Of a stretch of DNA of 64,000 nt, positions 36,019-48,800 are shown piece after piece. The stretch is from Nematostella vectensis (taxonomy: Eukaryota > Cnidaria > Anthozoa > Actiniaria > Edwardsiidae), in contig NC_064040.1 of NCBI RefSeq assembly GCF_932526225.1, positions 2,951,894 to 3,015,893 of the forward strand. The letters are read 5' to 3'. Positions within the stretch are counted from its first letter, which is position 1, and every line of letters starts with the position of its first letter. The notes below the pieces were generated by a model. It saw nothing but the letters and a program-made list of their open reading frames with translations. It had not been told where the DNA came from and ran no database searches. The position numbers were made by a program, and so were the translations under genes.

Positions 36019-36784
36019 TTACAAGACCGGTCCTTGGTTTCGGTGTCGATAAATTCGCGACTCCATCTCTTCAAAGTCCAGTTGAGCATATTTCAGGCTT
36101 TTACGATCATTAGCGATGCCTTTTGGCGGCCATTGACTGTGACCACCCATACCGTTATTACCGTTGCTGGGTAAAATCTGGTCACGAGCCAGCTCATCGT
36201 TTGGATTGTCTGAGCCAAGTGCGTCTTTTTCTGTTTTCGCTTCCTCGAGCAGCACATCATCACTCGCGGCACAACCGATATTCTCGACACCCGAACGGGA
36301 TCCCGCCATGGGATCGGAATGGCTCGGAGAATATTCGGGTGGCTGGATTTTATATTCGTTGGAATCCGCAACGACTAAGTCACCCATGACGTCATCTGAT
36401 TCGTCAGGTTCAGGGGCACTATTGAATGATGGGACATTGTAGTAGTCACGTGATTCGTCCACGGCGCTCGGGTCGAAGTACGGGTTGTCTCGCATCATCA
36501 GGTCCTCGAGGGTCGAGCGAAGATTCTCAAAGGTCGGCCTGTCCTCCGGCTTATCTTTCCAACAGGATAACATGATTGTATACCTAAGAAGCATATAACA
36601 CAAAATATTATAGAAAAGGCGTTGTCGCCTGGCATTATTGAGCTTAAGCAGCTCTCCCCCCCTCCCCACACACACACACACACATCTGCTGCCCATTAGA
36701 TTACCCGACAATCACAAGTCCTCGTTGCACATGTCCAATTTCTCCATGCGGTAGCCGTCCTTCAGTAGCTTGAGCAGATTCCCC

Positions 36785-36815
<31 letters not shown>

Positions 36816-39800
36816 ACACGCATCTGCTGCCCATTAGTTTACCCGACACTCACAGGTCATCGTTGCACATGTCCGGTTTTTCCATGCGGTAGCCTTCCTT
36901 CAGTAGCTTAAGCAGCTCGCGGTTGCCAATGGTCGGGTAAGGTGTCCCGCCTGTTTGTACAAAGAGCCATGACGCATGAATCATAACGCATGAATTTAGT
37001 TTATTGTTTCATGTTAATCTCGGTTATAAGGTTGTGAAATAGCCAATAGAAATGGATTTTTTGTGTGGCCTTTTATTGTGCGGCAGCGTCAGCCATCAGT
37101 ATCAGGCTATCCTATCACGCTATTAGTGTCACGCTATCAGTGTCAATCCATTCATATAACGCTATCAGTGTGACGCTCTCCATATCACGCTATCGGTGTC
37201 ACGCTAACAATTTCACGCTATCGGTGTTACGCTATCAGTATCACGTTATAGGAATCACGCTAACAGTTTCACGCTATCGTTGTTACGCTAACAGTATCAC
37301 GCTATAGAAATCACGCTATCAGTGTCCCGCTATCCCTATCACGCTATCGGTGTTACGCTATCAGTATCACGCTATTAGTATCACGCTTTCAGTGTCACGC
37401 TATCATTGTCACCCCTTTCGTATCACGCTATCGGTATCACGCTAACAGTTTCACGCTTTCGGTGTAACGCTATTAGTATCACGCTTTGATTATCACGCTA
37501 TCAGTGTCACGCTATCCGTATCACGCTATCGGTGTCACGCTATCAGTGTCACACTAACAGTTTCATGCTATCGGTGTCACGCTATCAGTATCACGCTTTC
37601 AGTATCGCTTTCAGTGTCACGCTATCGCTGTCTGATGATGTAAATACGTACCTAGCGTCACCAGCTCCCACAAGAAAACACCATAAGCCCATCTGTGAAA
37701 AGGTAACAATTATTGAAACTAACTGAAAGCTTATGCGTGAAAATGTAGTAAAGGAGTAGTCGAGGAGACGCAGGGAGTAGAGGACATAAATATGGGGAGT
37801 TTAACAATAGGGAGTAGAGAAGAGAAAGATGGGGTGTTGAACTGGAGGGGGTAGAGGAGAGGAAGATGAGGTGTTGAACTGGAGGGGGTAGAGGAGAGAA
37901 AGATGAGGTGTTGAACTGGAGGGGGAAGAGGAGAGAAAGATGAGGTGTTGAACAATAGGGGGTAGAGGAGAGAAAGATGAGGTGTTGAACTGGAGGGGGT
38001 AGAGGAGAGAAAGATGGGGTGTTGAACTGGAGGGGGTAGAGGAGAGGAAGATGAGGTGTTGAACTGGAGGGGGTAGAGGTGAGAAAGATGAGGTGTTGAA
38101 CTGGAGGGGGTAGAGGAGAGAAAGATGAGGTGTTGAACTGGAGGGGGTAGAGGAGAGAAAGATGAGGTGTTGAACTGGAGGGGGTAGAGGAGAGGAAGAT
38201 GAGGTGTTGAACAAAGATGATCGAAGATGATCTATTAATGTTCATACATCACTTTGTGGGGTGAAAGCCTGATCAAAGTAGTTGATCTATTAATACTCAC
38301 ACATCACTCTGTGAGGTGAAAGCCTGATCAAAGTAGTTGATCTATTAATACTCACACATCACTCTGTGAGGTGAAAGCCTGATCAAAGATGGCCTCGATG
38401 CTCATCCATTTGAGTGGCAGCTTCCTGCTCGTCTTGCCCTGGTACAGATCCTCGTACATGTGACGAGTCAGACCGAAATCCGCCACCTTGGCCACTTTGT
38501 TATCACCAACAAGCACATTACGAGCCGCCAGATCACGGTGGACAAAGCCACGCCTTGCGAGATATTCCTGATAGGGCAAAAAGATAAATCAATAAAAAAA
38601 TCGCATCAAATACCGATACATATTCAAGGAGCACTAAAACCTATCTACAGGACCTGCAAATGTGATAATGGTTGGTCGACATAGGTGTGTGAAGGGGTGT
38701 GTTGTGGAATAAGTAGGCCGAGGCGAAGATAATCTCATAAATAAACAAGGAATACTTTCTTTTACTATAAAACAGGAAACCGACATTCCATTTATTTCGT
38801 TTCTGCCTCAATTCAAATACCTACTAAATAACCTAATTGCTCAAATCTGATCCATACCCACCATTCCTTGCGCGACTTGCCAGGCAAAAGCCATCAGATC
38901 CCCGGATGAAATCCCGTCATCCTCCTCTTCGTCTTCTATCCCGTCGTTCTCAGCTGCCCCCCGTTCGCTTTGAGGTTTATCCCCGGTGTATAGGGATACT
39001 AACTCGATGCCGCTATTGTCTTTCTTGGTGTTCGCATCCATGGGTGTGTTGACGTAGACTCGTGCATTACTTGCTGTCTGTTATACAAAAAAATAGGAAA
39101 GGGAAGGAATATTGGTCGACATTATCCAAAATAGCAGCCGTAGGCTAAATAAGGGACTTGCGCTAAGAGATCACGTTACGCTTTTTGGGTGGCAAACTAG
39201 CGCGCACTTAAGCTAATCGGCAAAATAACACCAACAAAAAAAACAACTTATTCAGCGCTTACGAAAAATTCCATTTTTTTTTCAGAAAGGGTTAAGTTTC
39301 ATTTAAAGACGCAGTAATTTCTGTGATTATTTGCCACCGAATTCACGAGAAGCGAGATCAGTACCCCTGGTTTATGCTCAGGGCCGAGTGGTCTCTGTGA
39401 GCGCGGTGAAAAGAAGAGCTACGCCCTCGAGCATAAGTAGCGGATATGCGCACATCAAAGAGACAAGAATTTCAACTCTATCACAGACACTAACCCTTGT
39501 GCTCTCGGCCAATTAGCGCTCGTATTCTCGTGTATATATCTTATGAATTATTGTATTCTTTTTACCTGGGCTCCATCTGGATTGTTTTTGTTGAAAAACA
39601 TGTCGCAATACTTGGAATGGAGTGGACCGCGGGGATCGTCTTCAGGATACTCTTTGACCTGAAATTGAACAGAATAGATCAATAACGTTATTTTTAAATG
39701 AAAAATTTTAATAGCAAAGAATAGAAAACCTTTCATTGACTTCTCTTTCTCAAGTAGTGTAGAAGGTCTCCGTATATGTGTTATGTTATTACCTTTCCCC

Positions 39801-42800
39801 TTCACTTTCTCAAGTAGTGTAGAAGGTCTTCGTAGTGTTATGTTATTGCCTTTCCCCTTCTCTTTCTCAAGTAGTGTAGAAGGTCTCCGTATATGTGTTA
39901 TGTTATTACCTTTCCCCTTCACTTTTTCAAGTAATGTAGAAGGTCTTCGTAGTGTTATGTTATTACCTTTCCCCTTCACTTTCTCAAGTAGTGTAGAAGG
40001 TCTTCGTAGTGTTATGTTATTACCTTTCCCCTTCACTTTCTCAAGTAGTGTAGAAGGTCCCCGAATATACGTGTGTTATGTTATTACCTTTCCCCTTTAC
40101 TTTCTCAAGTAGTGTAGAAGGTCTTCGTAGTGTTATGTTATTACCTTTCCCCTTCACTTTCTCAAGTAGTGTAGAAGGTCTTCGTAGTGTTATGTTATTA
40201 CCTTTCCCCTTCTCTTTCTCAAGTAGTGTAGAAGGTCTCCGTATATGTGTTATGTTATTACCTTTCCCCTTCACTTTCTCAAGTAGTGTGGAAGGTCTTC
40301 GTAGTGTTATGTTATTACCTTTCCTCTTCTCTTTCTCAAGTAGTGTAGAAGGTCTTCGTAGTGTTATGTTATTACCTTTCCCCTTCTCTTTCTCAAGTAG
40401 TGCAGAAGGTCTTCGTAGTGTTATGTTATTACCTTTCCCCTTCTCTTTCTCAAGTAGTGCAGAAGGTCTCCGTACGGCAGGTACTCCACAATGAGAAACA
40501 TGGGCTCCGTCAGTGTGCAACAGCCCAGCATGTTGACGATGTTGCGGTGAGATCCCACGTCTTTCATCAGCTGAATTTCCTTCAAGAACTCGCTCCTCTG
40601 GTCTTCATCCGCCATATCTGAATTGACACTTTTGCTCAGATAGCTATTCTTTTTGCTTACTCCCCCTGGGCTCATTTTGTCAGCCCGTAAATCCGTCACC
40701 ATTTTGTATCTACTTTCACCGGTTTGTTCGCCTTCATTTTGTCTTCCTTTTTCAAAATGTTTAAGAAGTGCAATAAAAACGCCTGGATGTCATAAGTAGC
40801 TTCATATACTAAAATATTAATTTTTACAGTCGTCTCGAATTGTAAGAGTAGTCCCCTACCGTGTAACATCTTGATGGCCACCACAAACCCGTCGTCAGGC
40901 TTCAGGGACTTGGTGCTTTTGCGTCTCATGCTTTTGGCTATTGAGTATTTAGAGGATTGCTCTGGTAGCTCAACCAGCGTTCCCTTGAACACCTTACCAA
41001 AAGCTCCTTCTCCGAGCTCATCATCAAGAAGAACTTTTTCGTACGGTACCTCCCACTGATCAATCATCATCCCATTTGCGCTAAACGTTCGAACAGAAAC
41101 ATGAATAAGATGACGTCACATGAAGCAGGGTATGGGTAAGATGACGTCATTAGGAGCAGGGTATGGGTAAGATGACGTCACATGGAACAGAACATGGGTA
41201 AGATGACGTCACAAGGAGCAGGGTACGGGTAAGATGACGACACATAAAACAGAACATGGATAAGATGACGTCACATGAAGCAGGGTATGGGTAAGATGAC
41301 GTCACATGAAGCAGGGCATATGTAAGATGACGCCACATGAAGCAGGGTATGGGTAAGACGACGTCACATGAAGCAGAGTATGGGTAAGATGACGTCACAT
41401 GAAGCAGGGTATGGGTAAGATGACGTCACATTGGGAAGGAAAGACAACGATATGGCGTTACATGGAGAAAGACATTGATGTAAAGCGTATTCTAAAGATA
41501 TGTGCTATTCAAATAACGTACCCTGGTCTCAAGCCTTTTCTTATCATCTCTCGCCGTCTATGCACATACCACAGTACCGGGAGAATTAGGAGTGCAAGCA
41601 GAATAAGCACTCCTGTACAAAGCAACGCGATTTCCGAGGTACTTAGGCCACCGTGGTCGGACTTGCTCGAGGGAACTGCCAAGAAATAAATTCAACAGAT
41701 CTTTGATGACTGTGTTTGACCTACCCTGAAACAATTACTTTAAAGCTGAATTTCCGAGTGTGAATATGCGAAGTGCGAATGTGGGAGGTGCAAAGTATTT
41801 GTTTTCCTTTTTTTTTTCTTTTTCTTTTTTTTTCTAAATGAAAGACTAGAGGCCTGGAGGCTGGACATTGATTCACAGCATTGTGTAAGAGTTTTAACTT
41901 AGAAGTTTTTACCCTAAAGTGCAAACTAAACCCAGCCCCTTGCCCCCTTGCTAAAGTCTTACCAATTGGATTGGAAATAGTTAATTCTGCTCTGTCCCCG
42001 ATGATGATGCTGGCTTCAAAAACTGGCGTTACCTGAAAGTGTTGGTGCAGGATAAATAACGTATTTCTAACTTTAGTCTGAGAAGATAATTAAATTGATA
42101 AAAGTATACAAGACAGCTTTTGGATGATTAAAACACAAAATATTCGATACACATTTTCTTACCTCGAATGTGATTTGCTGTCCAATTTCTAGCTGAGGTG
42201 CAGTGAAATTTAAAAACTATAAAAGAAAATACTATACACTTAGACTTGAAAAGAAAGAATTGAAAGGAACAGATATTAAAGAGAAAAAGGTTAAAATTAA
42301 AATAAGCTATAAACCAGGGTGGTGAAAGGCGAAAGGAAAATACAAGAAGATGGCGAAACACACTTACAGCCGTTCGGTTTTCGTAGACAGTAGAACTTTT
42401 GTCTGGAACTGTAGCGATGCTGCGTTTTCCTGAGTTAGCAGAACTTATCTCGTATCTGATGATGTATGCGCTCGCAGCGCTGTGGCGAAAAGAAGGCGGC
42501 TCCCAGGCGAAAATGCTGGCTGAGATATCAGTGCTGTTTTCGTCTTTAGTTGCATTCACGTTGGTCTGATTTATTGCTAGGGTTTCATTACTAGTGCTTG
42601 GATCATTTGTAGCGTTTGTTAAGGTTTTATTTTCCTTTGCAGCAACGGCAACGTGCTTCGGGTTGCCAAGATAGCGCAAGTTCCGTACGCGCACCACGTA
42701 TCTCTCCGGGGCTAAACAACAATACCGAAAAAACTTTAACTTTAAACGTTGTGATTATAAAGACGGGCTTACATAATTAAGTCTAGGGTAATTTTATTCA

Positions 42801-45800
42801 GAAGCTATACAAATGCATCCATTTTACCCAATAATCACCAAAAATGATTGCAGAAATAAGCGTTAGAAAAAGTGATCATTCACGGACACTTGGATTATTG
42901 GTACCCTTGTAAGTTTGGCGTTAACAAGGTTTCTGCATTTGCAGACTTACCAGGCGCATCAGATCGTATTGTACTTGGTTTTCCATTGAAGTACGTTTCG
43001 TTAACAAAAATTGGTGTTATCTAGAAAAGAGAGTTTGGTATTAGGTCTTGATCAAAGCGACCTTGCGACTGCTATAAGAAAACGAGATTGACAAAAAGCT
43101 CCCATCCCCCCCCCCCTCTGTCTCACATAAATACACACATTCATTAGCAACCAGAAGTCAGCTATGCTTAGCTTAGTTCAAGATAATTCGCAAGCGCGCT
43201 TCTTACGGTGATGGTCACGTGTTCGCTAGGTAGGATCCCTGAAAGAGAGTATGACGTGGAGTTCTGAAAATAAAGAGGCGTAAAATATATCATCACAAGA
43301 TTTTCTCCATTCGTATCGTATCGTATCACTACACCGGCGATGTTTTTGATAGGAAAAAGCCTTTGTTTCCCAGAGGCTTTAACATAATATTTTAACCTTG
43401 TGCTGATTTACAGCTTATGCAAATATCAATATTCCATCCCATTACCGTGGCAACAGATTTACAGCGTGTTCTATTAACTCCACTTGGTGGAGGACAGTCA
43501 ACTGTGTTGCTAGGATACCCTGACAGGCTATATGATATGGAGTAACCAAGGGTTGGTAGGTTGCCAGGAGACCAGGATGCCACGACACTGTATTCGTTGA
43601 TGGATGTGTCTTCTTCGAATGTCGACAAAGTTAACCCCCGGACAAGAAAGTCTGCGTTGCTTGGTGCTGAAGTTGGAAAATAGAGCAAACAATTCTTAAT
43701 TTCATCACCATAACAACAAATATCATTATCATCATAACAACCATTATCATTATCATCATCATCATCATAACAACCATTATCATTATCATCATCATCATCA
43801 TAACAGCCATTATCATTATCATCATCACTATAACAACCATTATCATTATCATCATCATCATCATAACAACCATTATCATCTTTTAGAACATTTTAAAAAT
43901 GCTTCTGAAACGGTTACTATTATAATTATCATCATAATAATCATAACAACCATCTATGTCTTCTATCTTTATAGTTGTCATTACAAGTCGTCACTATAGC
44001 GTCACTATCGTAGCAGTTGTCCACTACTCCCTATAACAAAACCAGAAATATAAGCAGCAGCATCATAATCAGCAGCAGCTACATTATCATCTATACAATT
44101 ATCATCAACATCATCGACACTAACGGTGCATCAACATTCACCTTTATCACCACCATTGTTTGCCTAATATAACCATTGTAACAACAATTCTTTAAAAGGA
44201 AAAAAAGAAAGACTTTTTTTTTCTTACCCGGAGCTGTGAAACTCTCTGTCACAAAATTGGTTTTAATCCAGTTATGTTTGTAGACAGCCTTCACCTATGA
44301 CACGAAAGCGAAAGCGATTCAAAGGGTCAAAATGGTGTGATGAGAGAGGCAGGTATAAAGGATGGGGGCGTTGTTGTAGAGGAAAAAGGATAAGATATGA
44401 TAGGGGTACAGTTTTGTGATGACGTCACGTGACTAGAGCACATGGTCTTACGCCCTTACTATGTTCATAAGATGTCTACTGGGTAAACCTGTTGTTGATA
44501 TGCCCCATTCGTATAAATACAAGGCATCACAATATATGGTAGTCTCCCTCGTAGCCTCGTGACAGGCAGTGACACTAGCGTAGCGTGACAGCCCAGAATG
44601 GTTGCTAGTGCAAGAAGGCAGTTAATGGCAGTGAGAAGGAGCAAGAAGGAAAATGATAAAGGAATAAGAATAAGAGGGAGACGGTGAGAGTAGAGTAAAA
44701 CTAAGGATTAAAATGTGAAAAAGAGCGTGTTTTAATAGTCATTGACTCTAGTGTATTGCGTGACTGTCACGTCACGGCATCTTAAATTGTAGCTGACACC
44801 CAGACGAAGCTTATAGGGCGGCGTTTAATTCAGCCGGTTCTTGTCAATTAAAGATTCCATGTCTGGACATAATGGACATCTATCACATCCACCTATTTAA
44901 AAAAATGTTGCCCTCGGAGAATTCATGAGTCGTACTGGTATAAAATTTAAAATCGAATAAGCCTAAAAATTTATACAGGTTTTGACAAATCATTTTTTTG
45001 TGTTCCTTACACACACATATGGCAATCCGAAACCAGGATTTACCAAACTACTGCGGTTTATGATACATTTTGATCCTCCAGTGCATCAATTGAAATACGT
45101 GTAATTGGTAGATTCTTTAATTCTTTAAAAAATGTCCAGGCAAGGAGAAGCCGTGCCCATTCTCACCTCAACCGTAAATGGTTCTTTGTGTTCCAGTTCG
45201 GTAAGCTCGGCGCTGGGTGTATTCTATAAAAAAAAGATAATCGACGAAACTTTATTTATTTCACTTGGAACTAGAGAGGGATAAGTATTCGAATGATTTC
45301 CCCAGGGGAGGGACTCACACTAAAAAGTCACTTATGGTCGTCATGAAAATAAAATCTAACCCTAAGGGATAGCTGAATGGGTGTGGCCAAGGGGAACATA
45401 GTAGGCTTGTTACCGGTTGGTGATAAGAAAAAAAAAACAGATCAAAAAGCTGTTGCTTAAACTGCCTATGAGTGTGGTATTTGATTGTTTCTGATAGTCC
45501 TCAATGGCGAATCCGAGATTTAACAATAAGAATAACCTATGCGAGCTAAAATCCACATATTTATTGATTCACCTTGTTCATGCTGCATGCTTTTACCCCC
45601 TCCCCTTTAGGATGGTCTCCCCCCACCCTCACAGAAATCCAGGATTCCCCCAATCTTACCGTAACGAACGTCACTTCTCCGTCACTGTCCTTTTTATATT
45701 TTACTGTGTAGTTATCTAAAGTGCTGTAGTTAAACACCGGTGCCTCCCACGTGACATTCACGCTAAAGGATTGGCTTGGAAGATACCTGAACTCCCCTAA

Positions 45801-48800
45801 AGTCATGTAACGGATTAACAGCTCCTGGTCGGGTAGTCCTATATACGATAAATCATCATTAATAAATGATGCTATCATTAGATAAAAATATGGACACAAT
45901 TTGATTTAAGCCATCCTCGCTAAATTTCCTATTGAAAATGTATTATTTTTTAGGTATCACGTCAGCTGTGCGAGAGTGTTTATTAGTAACAAATCTTTCT
46001 GGCTTATTTTTCTTTACAAACCAACAATGTATCCAAACAAATTACCGCCTCTAGAGATATATACCGATGAATCTAGACAACTTGACAGCTTTAAAGAACA
46101 TTCTCTTACCTGGAGAGTTAATGAGCCTTTCTATTCGAGTTCCGCCAATCAAGTATTGTAGATTCGGAGTAACCTGTTTTGAAAGATGGACTGGATACTT
46201 TAGTGCAATGCCTTAGAAACCATTTATAAAGCAGCGACAGCTATTATGATAACAGCAATAATCTAAACTTCAATAACCCTGCAAAAGCAACAACATCAGC
46301 ACAAAAGCGATGACGAGGACGACAACAACAACAACAACGACGAAGATGACAACGACAATGAGAGCATTTACTAGTAAGCCCTTGCATCCACACTACCACC
46401 AAGTGCAGTGTCTCAAAAAGAAAAACACAATAGAATGGGCATGTGCCCCCCCCCCCCTATACTTTAAAAAAATATAAGGAAATGACCAGGGGCGAGGCTG
46501 TGTCCAATTTTTATTTCTTAATGTTTCTGTATCGTGCCGCCCCCCCTCCCCACCCAATCTTAGATGGCCTGCCACGGCACTGTAATGATATATAATGTTA
46601 CCTGGACTTTTATCACGGTCTTGTCAGGCTTGATGTTGGCTATTGTGATTTCTGTTTCAGTCTAAAATAGCAAAATTTTGTAACATGAAAAACTCTCTTG
46701 TCCTTTAATTATTTTTCTAATAACAGAACTCTGCGCAAATCTACAGTTGCAGCATAGAATATCATTTTTACTTTCTATAATAGCGCGATAGCTGATGGGT
46801 ACAGGCTTCGGTCCTCAAGCAAGTTATATGGAGGTTAGATTATTCAGTTCACATTGACATTGTCCCCACTTAAAGTCGACTTGGTGTCCGTTAGGTTCAA
46901 CGAGGTTCAACTGATAGTCGGCAGCAAAACCATGATAATATGGATGGCCGTTAAGCCGAGGTTCAACTGTTGGTTCTTATCCAATACTTACTATGTCATT
47001 ATTAAAAAAAGGAAACCAGAAGCCCCATTGCACATTGTCCTTGTCTCCATACTTGACTTCATAACTTGTAACATTAGCGTACGGGTAGGGCGGGGCAGAC
47101 CACGTGACTCGGGTGGAGAAGGTGTAATCAGAGGATGCTATGAACGGTGATATCGTCAGGTTGACCACAGCCCTCTCACTGGCATTTGTAGGCGGTGGAT
47201 CGACTGCACGAAGGGAAAAGGGAAACGAGAAGAAAATAATTTTAATGTTAAAACATTACAATCTCGGCATCACTGTATATGGTTTTGGATAGAGGTGGTT
47301 GCAAATGTTCCTGGGGGCGAGGAAAGTAATGGTAGATCGTTAATTTTGATAAACGTAATTTTCTTTGTAAATTTGGAGACAGTCAGACGAGCACTTACAT
47401 GTATAGCAAAGACTCTGCTCAAAGTTATTCACAAAACGGCAACCTAATAAAAGAAAACCAAAATAAAAAAGGGCGCTGTATAAGCAAGCATGTACAAACT
47501 AAGCGATTATAAATAATTTCTAACCTTGATAGATGTACTTGTATTTTTTCACTTCGCTGATTGCGCAATTGGACATGGAGTGTATCTACAAAACCAATCA
47601 GAGCAAATACATACCACCACCTCACGGTTACTATACCAGTACGCACAAATACCTTGCGCAAAGATATTTACAAAGAAAACATACATAAAGAACTGATTTT
47701 ATGCTGTGAATCACGGATGGAAATAATGATACCACGATTTTATTACATCAGAACGCATGAGGGTTGTGGCTTCTCCATCTTGATATTCTGCTCAACATTC
47801 CAGGACCAGAACTCAATAGGCCCGTATTCAATAGAACAGGACTCAATAGGCCAGGACTCAATAGACCAGGACTCAATAGACCAGGACTCAATAGGCCAGG
47901 ACTCAATAGGCCAGGACTCAATAGACCAGGACTCAATAGACCAGGACTCAATAGACCAGGACTCAATAGGCCAGGACTCAATAGACCAGGACTCAATAGG
48001 CCAGGACTCAATAGGCCAGGACTCAATAGACCAGGACTCAATAGACCAGGACTCAATAGACCAGGACTCAATAGACCAGGACTCAATAGGCCAAGACTCA
48101 ATAGACCAGGACTCAATTGGCCAGGACTCAATAGGCCAGGACTCAATAGGCCAGGACTCAATAGGCCAGGACTCAATAGGCCAGGACTCAATAGACCAGT
48201 ACTCAGTAGACCAGGACTCAATAGGCCAGGACTCAATAGGCCAGGACTCAATAGGCCAGGACTCAATAGACCAGGACTCAATAGACCAGGACTCAATAGA
48301 CCAGGACTCAATAGGCCAGGACTCAATAGACCAGGACTCAATAGACCAGGGCTCAATAGGCCAGGACTCAATAGGCCAGGACTCAATAGGCCAGGACTCA
48401 ATAGGCCAGGACTCAATAGACCAAGACTCAATAGACCAGGACTCAATAGACCAGGACTCAATAGACCAGGACTCAATAGACCAGGACTCAGTAGGCCAGG
48501 ACTCAGACTTACTTACACTAAGAGTGTGCTCGCTGTTCTTTAATTTCTCATAGATATGAAAGCTTATGTTCGTCGAGGGCTAGAAACAAAAAAAGAAATG
48601 ATTTTAGACAATATTTAAAACCTGTTAAACGTATAGTTGGAATAGTAAGAAAAGGGAGACAAGAGAAGAACTACACGCCCTCACCGTGTTCTCCACGAAA
48701 ATTCTTGGTGTTGTGCCCGCTGGTCCCTGCCATGTGAACGCGTATCCGGTGATGAAAGAAGAATAGACTGGAAAAACCAAAACAGAGCAAATATAACAGG

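Larger units (their letters stand above)
36019..41675 (-). other. Receptor kinase: transmembrane, kinase and ITIM-like tail
   Basis: Exon 22 encodes the span [20 protein letters not shown] followed by the stop-transfer HRRR. The kinase runs from [10 protein letters not shown] (exon 23) to [10 protein letters not shown] (exon 30). An acidic, low-complexity insert of about 90 residues (exons 25-26) separates the lobes. The activation loop has MYEDLY. The tail holds NPYFDP, DYYNVP (a Grb2-type YxN motif) and LKYAQL, which fits the ITIM consensus and could recruit SH2 phosphatases. Function of the tail motifs is inferred. Confidence 0.85.

Noticed and set aside
43392-43445. Extension of kinase exon 16 to a donor near 43396
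   Set aside because: That donor leaves the wrong phase for the next exon. The donor ACG|GTAATG at 43446 joins in phase and restores an FN3 strand.
47561-48553. 330-, 259- and 242-codon frames encoding DQDSI/LNRPG/LSPGL repeats
   Set aside because: The 15-bp array is open in several frames. The authentic kinase exons on the minus strand flank it as an intron.
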